Source of the DNA: Devosia sp.
GTDB taxonomy: Bacteria > Pseudomonadota > Alphaproteobacteria > Rhizobiales > Devosiaceae
Direction of reading: 5' to 3'
Assembly: GCF_028290625.1 (NCBI RefSeq)
Contig: NZ_JAQGJM010000024.1
Location: 1 to 64,000 of the forward strand
DNA length: 64,000 nucleotides
Shown: positions 52,599-61,698 of the stretch, in pieces
How positions within the stretch are numbered: position 1 is the stretch's first letter
How the letters are laid out: each line of letters starts with the position of its first letter
The notes under the pieces: model-generated
Seen by the model: the letters and a program-made list of their open reading frames with translations, nothing else
Database searches by the model: none
Told to the model about the DNA's origin: nothing
Position numbers and translations under genes: made by a program

Positions 52599-53063
52599 TC
52601 AAACTTCGGCGCTGGCTTCTTCCTTTTCGCGCACACTTTCCAGGTTGCCAATGAGCCGTTGCAGAAGATGGACCAGGAGGTCGATCTCGGCATCGCTCAT
52701 TCCAGCAGTTGCCTCCTCGTTGCCGACGTTGACGGCCAGGTCGATTTGCGGCAGCAGCGCCATGGCTTTGGCACTGAGCGAAATCAGCGTGCTGCGACCG
52801 TCGTTTGGATCGGGGGTTCGCTCGATCATGCCATCGCGCTCCAGGCGGGCCAGGAGTTGAGCCATGCTAGATTGCTCGATCCTGACGCGCGCCGTCAGTT
52901 CCTTTTGCGAAAGTTTCTCCCCCCTCCGCAACATGGTGAGAACCGGAAAGCTGGCGACACCAAGACCCATGGGACGGAATCTACCCTCCGCCAGGCGCAT
53001 CATCACCCGTGCGGCCCGATTGATGAGATGTCCCGGCCTTTCGTACAGTGGCCATTCCCGCAT
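52599..53063 (-). CDS. MarR-family transcriptional regulator
   Basis: A 154-residue winged-helix regulator. The start at 53063 is supported by AAGAGGG upstream; a frame extending to 53297 runs through the divergent gene. FPVLTMLRRGEKLSQKELTARVRIEQSSMAQLLARLERDGMIERTPDPNDGRSTLISLS (about 48-106) is a full MarR DNA-binding domain including the DxRxxxxxL wing. Helices at both ends form the dimer interface. Two palindromes in the divergent promoter are likely sites. The neighbouring monooxygenase is the probable target and its substrate the probable inducer. Confidence 0.92.
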   Translation of the reverse strand: MREWPLYERPGHLINRAARVMMRLAEGRFRPMGLGVASFPVLTMLRRGEKLSQKELTARVRIEQSSMAQLLARLERDGMIERTPDPNDGRSTLISLSAKAMALLPQIDLAVNVGNEEATAGMSDAEIDLLVHLLQRLIGNLESVREKEEASAEV

Positions 53064-53076
53064 TATATCCCTCTTG

Positions 53077-53110
53077 TATAGGCTCCTATATATAATATAT
53101 AGGTACCTAT
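53077..53110. promoter_or_regulatory. Tandem MarR operators
   Basis: ATAGGCTCCTAT (53078-53089) and ATAGGTACCTAT (53099-53110) are 12-base palindromes differing only in the central two bases, with centres 21 bases apart, two helical turns. They fill the gap between the MarR gene and the divergent monooxygenase. TATAAT at 53091-53096 lies between them and could be a -10 box. Confidence 0.75.
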
Positions 53111-53159
53111 CATTATCAGGCGCCGACGTAGACAAGCAAGGCGCGATTGAGGACGCATC

Positions 53160-54263
53160 ATGATCACGATTATCGGAGCCGGCATGGGCGGCCTGACGCT
53201 GGCAAGCGTCCTGCATCGAAACGGCATTGCCGCTGAAATCTACGATGCCGACCTGTCGGCGACCTCTCGCCATCAGGGCGGTATGCTTGATGTCCACGAA
53301 GATACCGGCCAGGTTGCCATCGCGGCGGCCGGCTTGTCCGATACCTTCCGCACACTAGTCCTGCCGCAGGGCGACGCCATGATGGTCCGCGACAAGACCG
53401 GCACGATCCTGTTGTCCGATGAGGGGGATGGATCGCGTCCGGAAATCGATCGCGGCGCTCTGCGCAACCTGCTGATCGAAACGCTTCCCGCGGGCACGAT
53501 CCATTGGAATTGCAAGGTCACCGAGATTGCCAAGGCAGACGGGGGAAACGAGCTAACATTTGCCGATGGCCGGGTGGTGACTACCGACGTGCTCATCGGT
53601 GCCGATGGGGCCTGGTCGAAAGTAAGGCCGCTGCTCTCCGCAGCAAAGCCCGTCTATTCGGGAATAACCTTTGTCGAACTGCGTTATTTGGATGCCGACG
53701 AGAAATACCCGATGGCGGCCGAGCTGGTCGGCAAGGGCACGCTATTCGCTCTCTCGGATGAACGTGGGCTTCTCGCCCACCGCGAGCCCAACCATGAAGT
53801 CTGCGTCTATGTCGCAGTGAAGGTCCCCGAAGAGTGGTGGAAAGGGCCGATCACACGCGACCTGCTGCTGAGTTTCTTCGCCGATTGGGACAAGCGATAT
53901 CTTGATGTCCTTGCGGCCAGCGATGGGGACCTTAGCGCCAGGCAAATCCACGCCTTGCCGGTGGGACACAACTGGCCCCGCATTCCGGGCGTAACCCTTG
54001 TGGGCGACAGCGCCCATCTGATGTCGCCCTTTGCCGGCGAAGGCGTCAACCTGGCCATGATCGATGGCGCCGACCTGGCAATGGCCATCATCGACAATCC
54101 CGGCGACATCGAGAAGGCGTTTGCCAGCTACGAAGCCAAGATGTTCCCCCGTGCCGCCGAAAAGGCAGCCGAGTCCGCCGAAAACCTGATCGTCGCTTTC
54201 GAGGCGGACGCGCCCAAAGGTCTGCTGGCGTTCTTCGCAAGCATGAGCCAGCCCGAAGGGTGA
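53160..54263 (+). CDS. FAD-dependent monooxygenase, TetX-like
   Basis: Class A flavin monooxygenase, 367 residues. ITIIGAGMGGLTLASVLHRNGIAAEIYDAD (about 2-31) is the FAD/NAD Rossmann motif. HQGGMLDVHEDTGQVAI and RPEIDRGALRNLLIETLPAGTIHW resemble the corresponding TetX segments. DVLIGADGAWSKVRPLL holds the DG motif and VTLVGDSAHLMSPFAGEGVNLAMIDGADLA is the GD motif. Such enzymes hydroxylate aromatic or polyketide compounds using NADPH and O2. The divergent MarR gene suggests induction by a toxic or aromatic compound. Activity on tetracyclines cannot be claimed from this. Confidence 0.85.
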   Translation: MITIIGAGMGGLTLASVLHRNGIAAEIYDADLSATSRHQGGMLDVHEDTGQVAIAAAGLSDTFRTLVLPQGDAMMVRDKTGTILLSDEGDGSRPEIDRGALRNLLIETLPAGTIHWNCKVTEIAKADGGNELTFADGRVVTTDVLIGADGAWSKVRPLLSAAKPVYSGITFVELRYLDADEKYPMAAELVGKGTLFALSDERGLLAHREPNHEVCVYVAVKVPEEWWKGPITRDLLLSFFADWDKRYLDVLAASDGDLSARQIHALPVGHNWPRIPGVTLVGDSAHLMSPFAGEGVNLAMIDGADLAMAIIDNPGDIEKAFASYEAKMFPRAAEKAAESAENLIVAFEADAPKGLLAFFASMSQPEG

Positions 54264-54323
54264 TAGTCAGCCCAAGTGGCCGGCCAGGTGCACTCAGAGC
54301 GGCGGAAACCATGGGCGCGGCGG

Positions 54324-55559
54324 CTAGTAGGCCAGCGCGTGTAACCCTGCGGCGAGAACGCGGATGCCGGCGACGATGTCGGGGATCGAGGAAAATTCCT
54401 CTGGGGTGTGGCTGCGGCCGTCTTTGCTGCGCACGAAGATCATCACGGTTTTGGCGATCTTGGCCATTTGCTGGCTGTCGTGTCCGGCTCCGCTCGCCAT
54501 GGTCAGCGTCGGGATACCCTGCGTGGTAGCGGCGGTCTTGAAGGTGGTGACAAGAGCCGCATCGCTGAGGCAAGGCTCCTTCTCGATCTGGATGTCCCAG
54601 GTAATGTCCAGTCCGCGCCGCGCGGCGACTTCGCGCATCAGTGTTTCATGCAAAGCGTAGAGTTCCAGCCGCTTTTCAGGATCGGGATGACGCGCATCGA
54701 TGGTGAAGGTCACCGAGCGTGGCACCACCGCAGAGCCATTGGGATAGACCTCGGCACGGCCGATCGTGGTCACGGCCGGCCGGCCCAGCCGATGGGCGGT
54801 ATTGATAACGCCGCTGGCAATCTCGGCAAAGCCCGCCATCGGATCGCGCCGCAAATCCATCGGGAAGGCACCGGCGTGGTTCTGCTCGCCGGTCAGCGTC
54901 ACCGCATAGTGGCGCAGGCCGGTGATGGCGTCGACAATGGCGACCGGCAGGTCAGCATGTTCGAGGATCGGCCCCTGCTCGATATGCAGTTCGATGAAGC
55001 TCTCGATATCGTCACGCTTGGCGCTGGCGATCTCGGAGGGGTGCAGTCCAACGGCGGCCATGGCCTCGGCGATGGTTTCGCCATCGTAACCGCGGGTCGT
55101 GGCCGGATCGTCCTGCCGGATTTGCCCGGTAATGGCGCGCGAGCCCCAGAAGTTGGCGGAAGGAAACCGGCTGCCTTCTTCTTCGCAGAGCGACACCGCT
55201 TCCAGCGTTCGCCTGGGCTGGCCGAACTGCGCCTTGAGCAATTTCAGCGCGATCAGGGCACTGAGGGCACCGAGCGTACCGTCATAGCGGCCACCGGGCT
55301 TTTGCGTATCGATATGGGAGCCGGAGACGATGGACTTGCCACCTTCGCTGCCCGCAAGCTTGCCCCAGACATTGCCCACCGCATCGGTGCTGACGGCGAG
55401 GCCGGCGTCCTCGCACCATTTGGCGAACAGGCCGTTGGCCGCAACCCATTCGGGGGAATAAACCGTGCGCCACACGCCGGTGCCGCTATGGGCGCCGATG
55501 GCACCCATCTCCATGATCATGGCTTCGACCAGTTCGGGATCGACGATGATTTCCGTCAC
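54324..55559 (-). CDS. M20-family Zn-dependent amidase (N-carbamoyl-L-amino-acid hydrolase / hydantoinase-carbamoylase type)
   Basis: Hydrolyses N-carbamoyl amino acids, allantoate or related ureido compounds. The GTG at 55559 follows AGGAG and overlaps the permease stop (GTGA), giving 411 residues. Metal-ligand motifs run in family order: GSHIDTQ (H82), GGRYDGTLGAL (D93), CEEEGSRF (E127/128), ELHIEQGPILE and GRSHTPEEF near the C-terminus. The small dimerisation domain covers about residues 210-330. Its operon partners are an Rbs-type importer, and divergent hyuA-hyuB makes a carbamoylase role the most likely. Confidence 0.9.
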   Translation of the reverse strand: MTEIIVDPELVEAMIMEMGAIGAHSGTGVWRTVYSPEWVAANGLFAKWCEDAGLAVSTDAVGNVWGKLAGSEGGKSIVSGSHIDTQKPGGRYDGTLGALSALIALKLLKAQFGQPRRTLEAVSLCEEEGSRFPSANFWGSRAITGQIRQDDPATTRGYDGETIAEAMAAVGLHPSEIASAKRDDIESFIELHIEQGPILEHADLPVAIVDAITGLRHYAVTLTGEQNHAGAFPMDLRRDPMAGFAEIASGVINTAHRLGRPAVTTIGRAEVYPNGSAVVPRSVTFTIDARHPDPEKRLELYALHETLMREVAARRGLDITWDIQIEKEPCLSDAALVTTFKTAATTQGIPTLTMASGAGHDSQQMAKIAKTVMIFVRSKDGRSHTPEEFSSIPDIVAGIRVLAAGLHALAY

Positions 55560-56545
55560 GATAAACGCTCCTGCCGGCCACGCACGACCTGGGATAGCGC
55601 GACGGCCACCACCAATGCACCGCCATAAAACAAATCCTGCACGAAAGTGCTGATGCCCAGAATGGACAGCCCGGTGATCCCGGTCACCAGGAAGTAGACC
55701 GCAATGACCGAGCCGATCGGGTTGAACCGGCCGGGGGTAATGCTGGTGGCGCCCAGGAACGCTGCCGCAAATGCAGGCAACAGATAGCTGAGGCCCGAAT
55801 TGGGATCGGCCGCGCCCAATGTGCCGACGAACAGGATGCCGGCGACGGCACCCAAAACGCCCGATACGAGGAACGTGATCGCCCGCACCTGGTCGACGCG
55901 AATGCCCGACAGCCGCGCCACTTCCCGCCCGCGGCCGACGAACAGCAGCCGCTGGCCGGCCGAGGTATAGGTGAACACGTACCAGATGATCGCAGCCACC
56001 AGCAGCGCGTAGTAGAACGCCAGCGGAATGCCGAACAGGCGCGTGACGATCACCGCCTGGGCGATGGAAAAGTCGATGCCGCTGATGGTGTTGGAATTGG
56101 AGATCCACAGCGTAATCCCGTGGATGAAGGTGCCCATGCCCAGGGTGACGATCAACGAATTGATGCGGAAATAGAGCACGATGAAAGCGTTGATGGCGCC
56201 GATCAGCAGGCCCACCGCCAGCGCGGCAAATACGGCCAACAGGATTGGCCAATGGAAATAGACGTTGAGCACCGCAATGGTCATCGAGCTCAGGGTCAAA
56301 TTGCCTGCGATCGACAGATCGTAGTCCCCCGCCGTCAGCGGCACGATCAGCCCCAGCGTCAGCACGACCAGGATCGCCTGCGAGCCGAAGATGGTGGAGA
56401 AATTCGCCCAGCTCAGAAAGGTGGTCGGCCGCAAAATGCCGAAGACCAGGATCACTGCCAGCCAGGCGACGATCAGCCCGTAGCGCTCGCCATTATCGAT
56501 CCAGCTCTGCCGTCGCGCCGCCCGGGCGGCATCCATATCGCTCAT
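55556..56545 (-). CDS. ABC transporter permease, RbsC type
   Basis: A 329-residue membrane protein of the sugar/BPD_transp_2 family with about ten hydrophobic segments. IVPLTAGDYDLSIAGNLTLSS (about 70-90) is the conserved G-x-D-L-S motif, and GSVIAVYFLVTGITGLSILG near the C-terminus is also typical. It is coupled by 4-base overlaps to the ATPase gene upstream and the amidase gene downstream. RbsC-type porters also carry nucleosides and other cyclic compounds, so a hydantoin or purine derivative is plausible. Confidence 0.92.
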   Translation of the reverse strand: MSDMDAARAARRQSWIDNGERYGLIVAWLAVILVFGILRPTTFLSWANFSTIFGSQAILVVLTLGLIVPLTAGDYDLSIAGNLTLSSMTIAVLNVYFHWPILLAVFAALAVGLLIGAINAFIVLYFRINSLIVTLGMGTFIHGITLWISNSNTISGIDFSIAQAVIVTRLFGIPLAFYYALLVAAIIWYVFTYTSAGQRLLFVGRGREVARLSGIRVDQVRAITFLVSGVLGAVAGILFVGTLGAADPNSGLSYLLPAFAAAFLGATSITPGRFNPIGSVIAVYFLVTGITGLSILGISTFVQDLFYGGALVVAVALSQVVRGRQERLS

Positions 56546-58140
56546 TGTGGGGAAATACCTTCCTGGGCCGTGATGTAGCAGCTCTCGGCGATGGCGGCCT
56601 TGGAGATGGCCTCGCCTTCAAGCGTAGCGACGACGCGGCCGCGCGACAGGACCAGCACCCGGTCGCAAATGGCCGCCAATTGTTCGTGATCGGAGCTGGC
56701 GCAGACGATCGCCGCGCCCTGCCCGGCCATGGTGCGGATTTCGCCGAACACCTGTTCGCGCGCACCAACGTCGACGCCCTGCGTCGGCTCGTCGAGCAGC
56801 ACCAGCTTGGGCTGCATCTGAAACCATTTCGACAGCACTACCTTCTGCTGGTTGCCGCCCGACAGAGCGCTCATCAGCGCATCCGGATTGCGTGGCCGAA
56901 CCTCGAGCGCGTCGTTCAGCTCGGTCGCGCGCTTGCGCATGGCGCCGCGATTGAGCCACAGCCCGCCGCCGAACTGGCCAAGGATGGGCAAGGTCACATT
57001 ATCGGTCACGCTCAGCGTCGGCACGATGCCGGCGGCGAGCCGGTCGCCGGGGATCAGCACGATACCGGCCTTGACCGATTTGTGCGGCGTCGCCGTCCGC
57101 AGCGGATGTTCGGCACCCTCCAGCGACAGGAAGCCGGCTTCCGCCGTGCTGGCCCCGAAGCACAGGTTGACCACGTCGTCATAACCCGAGCCGATCAGCC
57201 CCGTCAGCCCGACGACTTCGCCGGCCTTGACCGTCATGGAAAACTCCGCGACGGCGCGACCCTTGAGGCCGGAGACAATCACGGCCTCGGCGCCCAGATC
57301 GCGCTTGGGTGGGCGCATCGACGCCAGGTCGACCGAACGCCCCACGATCAGCTCGACGATTTCGGATTTCCTGGCGTCTTTCGTCACCAGTCGGCCCACC
57401 ACCTTGCCATCGCGCAATACCGTGATCCGGTCGGTGATCTCGCTGACCTCGTCGATATCGTGGGAGACAAAAATCACGCTGGCGCCTTCGGCAACGATGC
57501 CGCGCACCAGCGTGAACAGCTTGCGTACATCTTCGGCCGGCAGGAACGGGGTTGGCTCGTCGAGGATCAACAGTTGCGCGGTGGCCGATTTGGCCTGCTC
57601 CAACTGATCGAAGGCGCGCACGATGGCCAGCAACGCGCGCTCCAGCGGCGTCAACCGCTCGACCAGCGTCATGGGATCGAGCGACAGGCCCAGCCGGGCA
57701 AACAGCGCCAGCGCCCGCTTGGCCTGCTGGCGCCAGCCGATATACAAATGGGCTTCGGTGGCGTTTTCGCCCACCAGCAGGTTTTCCAGCACTGTCATCG
57801 ATGGCACCAGCGCCAGATGCTGGTGCACGAAGGCGATGCCGAGCTTGCGGAATTCGCCGGCCGAGAGCGGCAAGGCCACTTCCCGACCGCCCACAAACAG
57901 GCGCGCGCCGGTGTCGGGGGCGTGGAAGCCAGCCAAAATCTTGATCAGGGTCGACTTGCCCGAGCCGTTCTGGCCGAGCAGGCCATGCACTTCCCCGCGC
58001 CGGACGTCGAGCGTGACATCATCGAGCGCGCGGGCGCCGCCAAAATGCTTGGAGAGATGTTCGATCCGTAGCGCCAGGGCTGAGGGATCGGACGATCCCC
58101 CAGCCGGCTCAGTGTTGGATTTGGCTGCTAGAGCTTCCAT
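56542..58140 (-). CDS. ABC transporter, double ATP-binding protein, RbsA type
   Basis: A 532-residue protein with two nucleotide-binding domains. Domain 1 has Walker A LLGQNGSGKSTLIKIL (about 54-69) and Walker B LLILDEPTPFLP, but its signature region reads LTPLERALLAIVRAF rather than LSxGQ. Domain 2 has a degenerate Walker A (TGLIGSGYDDVVN) as in other RbsA proteins, a good signature LSGGNQQKVVLSKWF and LVLLDEPTQGVDVGAR. So each composite ATP site would combine one good and one degenerate half. The start at 58140 overlaps the binding-protein stop by 13 bases. Confidence 0.92.
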   Translation of the reverse strand: MEALAAKSNTEPAGGSSDPSALALRIEHLSKHFGGARALDDVTLDVRRGEVHGLLGQNGSGKSTLIKILAGFHAPDTGARLFVGGREVALPLSAGEFRKLGIAFVHQHLALVPSMTVLENLLVGENATEAHLYIGWRQQAKRALALFARLGLSLDPMTLVERLTPLERALLAIVRAFDQLEQAKSATAQLLILDEPTPFLPAEDVRKLFTLVRGIVAEGASVIFVSHDIDEVSEITDRITVLRDGKVVGRLVTKDARKSEIVELIVGRSVDLASMRPPKRDLGAEAVIVSGLKGRAVAEFSMTVKAGEVVGLTGLIGSGYDDVVNLCFGASTAEAGFLSLEGAEHPLRTATPHKSVKAGIVLIPGDRLAAGIVPTLSVTDNVTLPILGQFGGGLWLNRGAMRKRATELNDALEVRPRNPDALMSALSGGNQQKVVLSKWFQMQPKLVLLDEPTQGVDVGAREQVFGEIRTMAGQGAAIVCASSDHEQLAAICDRVLVLSRGRVVATLEGEAISKAAIAESCYITAQEGISPQ

Positions 58141-59228
58141 AGGTCCTTGTAACCTGCCAGGTATGCATCGCCATAGCCCTTGGAGGCTTCGGCCGGTGTG
58201 CCTGCGGTTGCGGCATTGTCGGCGTCAAAGATCAGCAGCGGGATCTTCGGATCGGTCACCTCGGGCAACCCGCACAGAATGCGCATCTGCGCATCGAGCA
58301 GGCCATAGGCGATCCAGTCGAGATTTTCGCCGAGATCCATTTCGACCTGACCGTTCTGAATCATGTCGAGCACGAAGGGCGTACCATTGAAGGTGGCGAT
58401 TTTGACGTGATCGGCGGCGCCGGTGATCTGCAGCGCCGGAACCACGAACTGGTTCATGCCGTCATAGATCGGGATGATGTAGTTCAGGGTCGGATCGGCA
58501 ATCACCGCCGACTGAACGGTCGGCTGGATTTTGCTCGCCCAATCGGGGATCGACATGTTCACGGTGGTGAACTTGCAATCGGGGCACTTGGCGAAGGCCT
58601 CGGTCAGGCCGGCAACCATGGAGTCGGTCGACAGCACTTCGTTGGTGACCAGCACCAGCGCATTGGTCTTGCCGCCGGTCTTGGCGATGGTCCAGTCGGC
58701 CAGCAACGCACCGGCTTCCTTATAGGCAATCGGGATCACGGCGCTGACACCGCCCGGCACGTCCTGGCCGAAGCCGCTGACATGGGAGGCGGTGACGATC
58801 GCGCCGGCGTCGCGCGCTGCCTTGATCTGAGGCACCAGCGAGCGCGGATCGGCCCCGGCCAGCAGGTCGATCAGGCTGACCTTGTTGGCAGCACCGTAGT
58901 CCAGGCCCTGGGCCCACTGGGTCGGCTGGCCCTGGTTTTCCCAGATCTTGAATTCGAAGCCGACGGTCTTGGCGATTTCGGCCATCGAGGCATTGATCGT
59001 CTGCAGGAACGGAACGGCGCTGGAACCGGGGATCGACATGATCGACTTGCCGGCCATGCAGGTTTTGGCGTCGAACGGTTCGCCCGCCGCCGTAAAAGTC
59101 GGAATAACGGTGTACTTGTCCAGATTGGCCTGTGCCGCGGCCACCGCATCCTGCGCGGAGGCGGCGCCTATCGTCACCATGCCAAAGGCGAGCCCTAGGC
59201 CCGCCAGCGTGAGTGCATTCCTTATCAT
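58128..59228 (-). CDS. ABC transporter substrate-binding protein, RbsB type
   Basis: Periplasmic receptor, 366 residues from the ATG at 59228, with AGGGGAAG upstream. A signal peptide ends at GAASA-Q. The mature chain shows KSIMSIPGSSAVPFLQTINASMAEIAK, the usual first strand-helix of RbsB-like proteins, and NALVLVTNEVLSTDSMVAGLTEAF and LNYIIPIYDGMNQFVVPAL in the second half. It is unusually long for RbsB. It is the first gene of the leftward operon, and no stem-loop separates it from the ATPase gene, in contrast with most binding-protein genes in this window. Confidence 0.9.
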   Translation of the reverse strand: MIRNALTLAGLGLAFGMVTIGAASAQDAVAAAQANLDKYTVIPTFTAAGEPFDAKTCMAGKSIMSIPGSSAVPFLQTINASMAEIAKTVGFEFKIWENQGQPTQWAQGLDYGAANKVSLIDLLAGADPRSLVPQIKAARDAGAIVTASHVSGFGQDVPGGVSAVIPIAYKEAGALLADWTIAKTGGKTNALVLVTNEVLSTDSMVAGLTEAFAKCPDCKFTTVNMSIPDWASKIQPTVQSAVIADPTLNYIIPIYDGMNQFVVPALQITGAADHVKIATFNGTPFVLDMIQNGQVEMDLGENLDWIAYGLLDAQMRILCGLPEVTDPKIPLLIFDADNAATAGTPAEASKGYGDAYLAGYKDLWKL

Positions 59229-59619
59229 TACGCTTCCCCTGTTCCCTGTCACGGCTGTGTGCGATCTTAATCGCCACCCGATTACAGTCACTATGTATAC
59301 AGAGTTCACGACGCACAACCGATTTTCGCAGATTCTGCACGAAGTTTTGCAGATTCTCGGCGCGCCACGGCGGCTCCGATGCTTAATAGCCAAGCTGCGC
59401 ATAATAAAGCATCATACCGCTCAAACAAGCAGCATTTAGCGGTGAATCCGGAGCCTCCTTGACCACAACGGGCATTTGTCAACGGATGCGGGCCCAATTG
59501 CCGGACCGCCGGCCTGTGGCCAAGCGGATAAATTCCACAGGGAAGTCTGCGGATAAATTATGGACTATGCATCCATAGTACCGTATCTCTGCTGAACACG
59601 GATCTGAGCGGAGACTGGA
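59229..59619. promoter_or_regulatory. Repeat-rich divergent promoter region of the hydantoin-type locus
   Basis: 391 bases with no convincing gene. Visible elements are TGTATACA (59294-59301); GCAGATTCT twice (59328-59336 and 59349-59357), 21 bases apart, the first extending to the palindrome GCAGATTCTGC; GCGGATAAATT twice (59524-59534 and 59549-59559), 25 bases apart; and ACTATG-CATC-CATAGT (59564-59579) 40 bases before hyuA. No regulator gene is adjacent. Confidence 0.6.
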
Positions 59620-61698
59620 ATGAAGACCATTGGCGTGGACGTCGGCGGCACGTTTACCGACCTGGTGTTTTGCGACATGACCAACGGCGACATCGCCATC
59701 CACAAGGTCGCAACCACCCCGGATGACCCTTCCCGCGGCGTGATGACGGGCATCACCGAACTCTGCGCCGCCAGTGGCGTCGATCCGGCAAGCATCGACT
59801 ATGTTTTCCATGGCACTACGACCGCCACCAATGCGGTGCTGGAAAACAAAGGCGCCAAGGCCGGCATGATCACCAATGAGGGCTTCCGCGACATCATTCA
59901 CATCGCGCGCCACCAGCGTGTCGAGCACTATTCGATCATCCAGGAATTGCCCTGGCAGGCGCGCCCACTGGTCAAGCGCCAGCATCGCAAGACTGTCGGC
60001 GGGCGCCTGATCCCGCCCACGGGCGAAGAGTTGGTTCCGCTGGACCGCGATGCCGTCCGCCGCGCCGCCGAGGAGCTCAAGGCCGAGGGCGTCGAGTCGG
60101 TCGCCATCTGCTTCCTGTTCTCCTATCTCAACCCAGCGCACGAACTTGAGGCCAAGGCGATCGTCGAGGCGGTGATGCCCGACGCATTCGTCACCACATC
60201 GGCCTTCATCTCCCCGCAGTTCCGCGAATTCGAGCGCTTCACCACCGCCGCGCTGGCCGCCTTTATCGGCCCCAAGGTCGATCGCTATATCGACCATCTC
60301 GATACCGCGCTGAAGACCAATGGCGTGCATGGCGACCTGCGCATTATGGCCTCCAACGGCGGCGTCGCCACCACCAAGATGGTGGTCGAAAAGCCGACGC
60401 TGACCCTGCTGTCCGGCCTCGCCGCCGGTGTGCTCGGCGGCAAATGGATCGGTGACATCACCAACCGGCCGCGGCTGATCACCTTCGATATCGGTGGCAC
60501 CAGCGCCGATATCGGCATCATCGTCGATGGGGTGTTTGCCGAAACCGATGCGCGTTCGACCTCGATTGCCGGCTTCCCGCTGCTGATGCCGATGATCGAC
60601 ATTCACACTATCGGCGCCGGCGGCGGCTCGATCGCCCATGTCGACCGTGGCGGCGCCTTCCGCGTCGGTCCGCAATCGGCAGGTGCCGTGCCCGGTCCCG
60701 CCGCCTATGGCCACGGCGGCAAGGAGCCCACGGTGACCGACGCCAATCTGGTGCTTGGGCGCCTGGTCCCGCAGGACTTCCTGGGTGGCAGCATGAAGCT
60801 GGATGCCGAGGCAGCAACTGAAGTGGTCGGCGAACTGGCGCAGAAGCTGGGTCTATCGCTCAACGAGACCGCCGAGGGCATTCTCACCATCATCAATTCC
60901 AACATGGGCAACGCTATTCGCTCGCGCACCGTGCAGAAGGGCATCGATCCGCGCGGCTTCGCGCTAGTCGCCTTTGGTGGCGCGGGGCCGCTGCATGGCG
61001 TGGAAGTGGCCAAGATGCTCGGCATTCCCGAGGTCATTGTGCCGCCCTTCCCCGGCATTACTTCGGCCATGGGCCTGCTGACCACCGACCTCAAGTATGA
61101 CCTGACCCGGACGCAATTCCAGGTGTCGGGCGCCATCGACCTGACGCGCATCAACACTGACTGCGTCGCGATGGAAACCGAACTCTCGGCCCAGTTCGCG
61201 GCCGACAAGATTGCCAGTGCCGACGTGTCGTTCCAGCGCACCGGCGATCTTCGCTATGTCGGCCAGGGCTATGAGCTCAAGATCGCCTTCCCAGCCGGCG
61301 AGATCACCGAAGCGGGCATGGAAGAGGTTTTCGCGGCGTTCCACCGTGTCCACGCGGCCGAATATGGCCATGCCTTCCCTACCAGCCCGATCGAGATCGT
61401 CAACCTGCGCGTCAGCGGCATCGGCAAGATGCCCAAGATCACCAAGCTCAAGCCCCCGGCAGGCGGTTCGCTGGCCGAGGCGCTGGTGCACACCCGCCCC
61501 AGCGTGTTCCGCATCGATGGCACCTTGCAGACCTTCGACACGCCCGTCTATCACCGCGAGAAACTGCCCCTGGGCGAGCGCTTCAATGGTCCCGCCATCA
61601 TCCTGCAGAAGGATTCCACGACCGTCATGACGCCCTATTGCAGCGCCGTGGTCGATCCGTCGGGCTCCATCCTCATCACGCTGGGAGACAGCAAATGA
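59620..61698 (+). CDS. hyuA: Hydantoinase/oxoprolinase family protein, subunit A (HyuA)
   Basis: ATP-dependent ring-opening enzyme subunit, 692 residues. The N-terminal IGVDVGGTFTDLVFCDMTNGDI (about 4-25) is the actin-fold phosphate-1 motif of the HyuA/acetone carboxylase beta family. LITFDIGGTSADIGIIVDGVF (about 286-306) is phosphate-2, and GAGGGSIAHVDRGGAFRVGPQSAGAVPGPAAYG (about 328-360) is the family hallmark. It phosphorylates or activates hydantoin, N-methylhydantoin or 5-oxoproline with HyuB. It overlaps hyuB by 4 bases. The exact substrate cannot be read; the carbamoylase across the divergent promoter favours hydantoins. Confidence 0.92.
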   Translation: MKTIGVDVGGTFTDLVFCDMTNGDIAIHKVATTPDDPSRGVMTGITELCAASGVDPASIDYVFHGTTTATNAVLENKGAKAGMITNEGFRDIIHIARHQRVEHYSIIQELPWQARPLVKRQHRKTVGGRLIPPTGEELVPLDRDAVRRAAEELKAEGVESVAICFLFSYLNPAHELEAKAIVEAVMPDAFVTTSAFISPQFREFERFTTAALAAFIGPKVDRYIDHLDTALKTNGVHGDLRIMASNGGVATTKMVVEKPTLTLLSGLAAGVLGGKWIGDITNRPRLITFDIGGTSADIGIIVDGVFAETDARSTSIAGFPLLMPMIDIHTIGAGGGSIAHVDRGGAFRVGPQSAGAVPGPAAYGHGGKEPTVTDANLVLGRLVPQDFLGGSMKLDAEAATEVVGELAQKLGLSLNETAEGILTIINSNMGNAIRSRTVQKGIDPRGFALVAFGGAGPLHGVEVAKMLGIPEVIVPPFPGITSAMGLLTTDLKYDLTRTQFQVSGAIDLTRINTDCVAMETELSAQFAADKIASADVSFQRTGDLRYVGQGYELKIAFPAGEITEAGMEEVFAAFHRVHAAEYGHAFPTSPIEIVNLRVSGIGKMPKITKLKPPAGGSLAEALVHTRPSVFRIDGTLQTFDTPVYHREKLPLGERFNGPAIILQKDSTTVMTPYCSAVVDPSGSILITLGDSK

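Noticed and set aside
54324-56252. A 642-residue reading of the amidase
   Set aside because: The extra N-terminal part overlaps the permease in another frame; the GTG at 55559 has AGGAG and a GTGA overlap.
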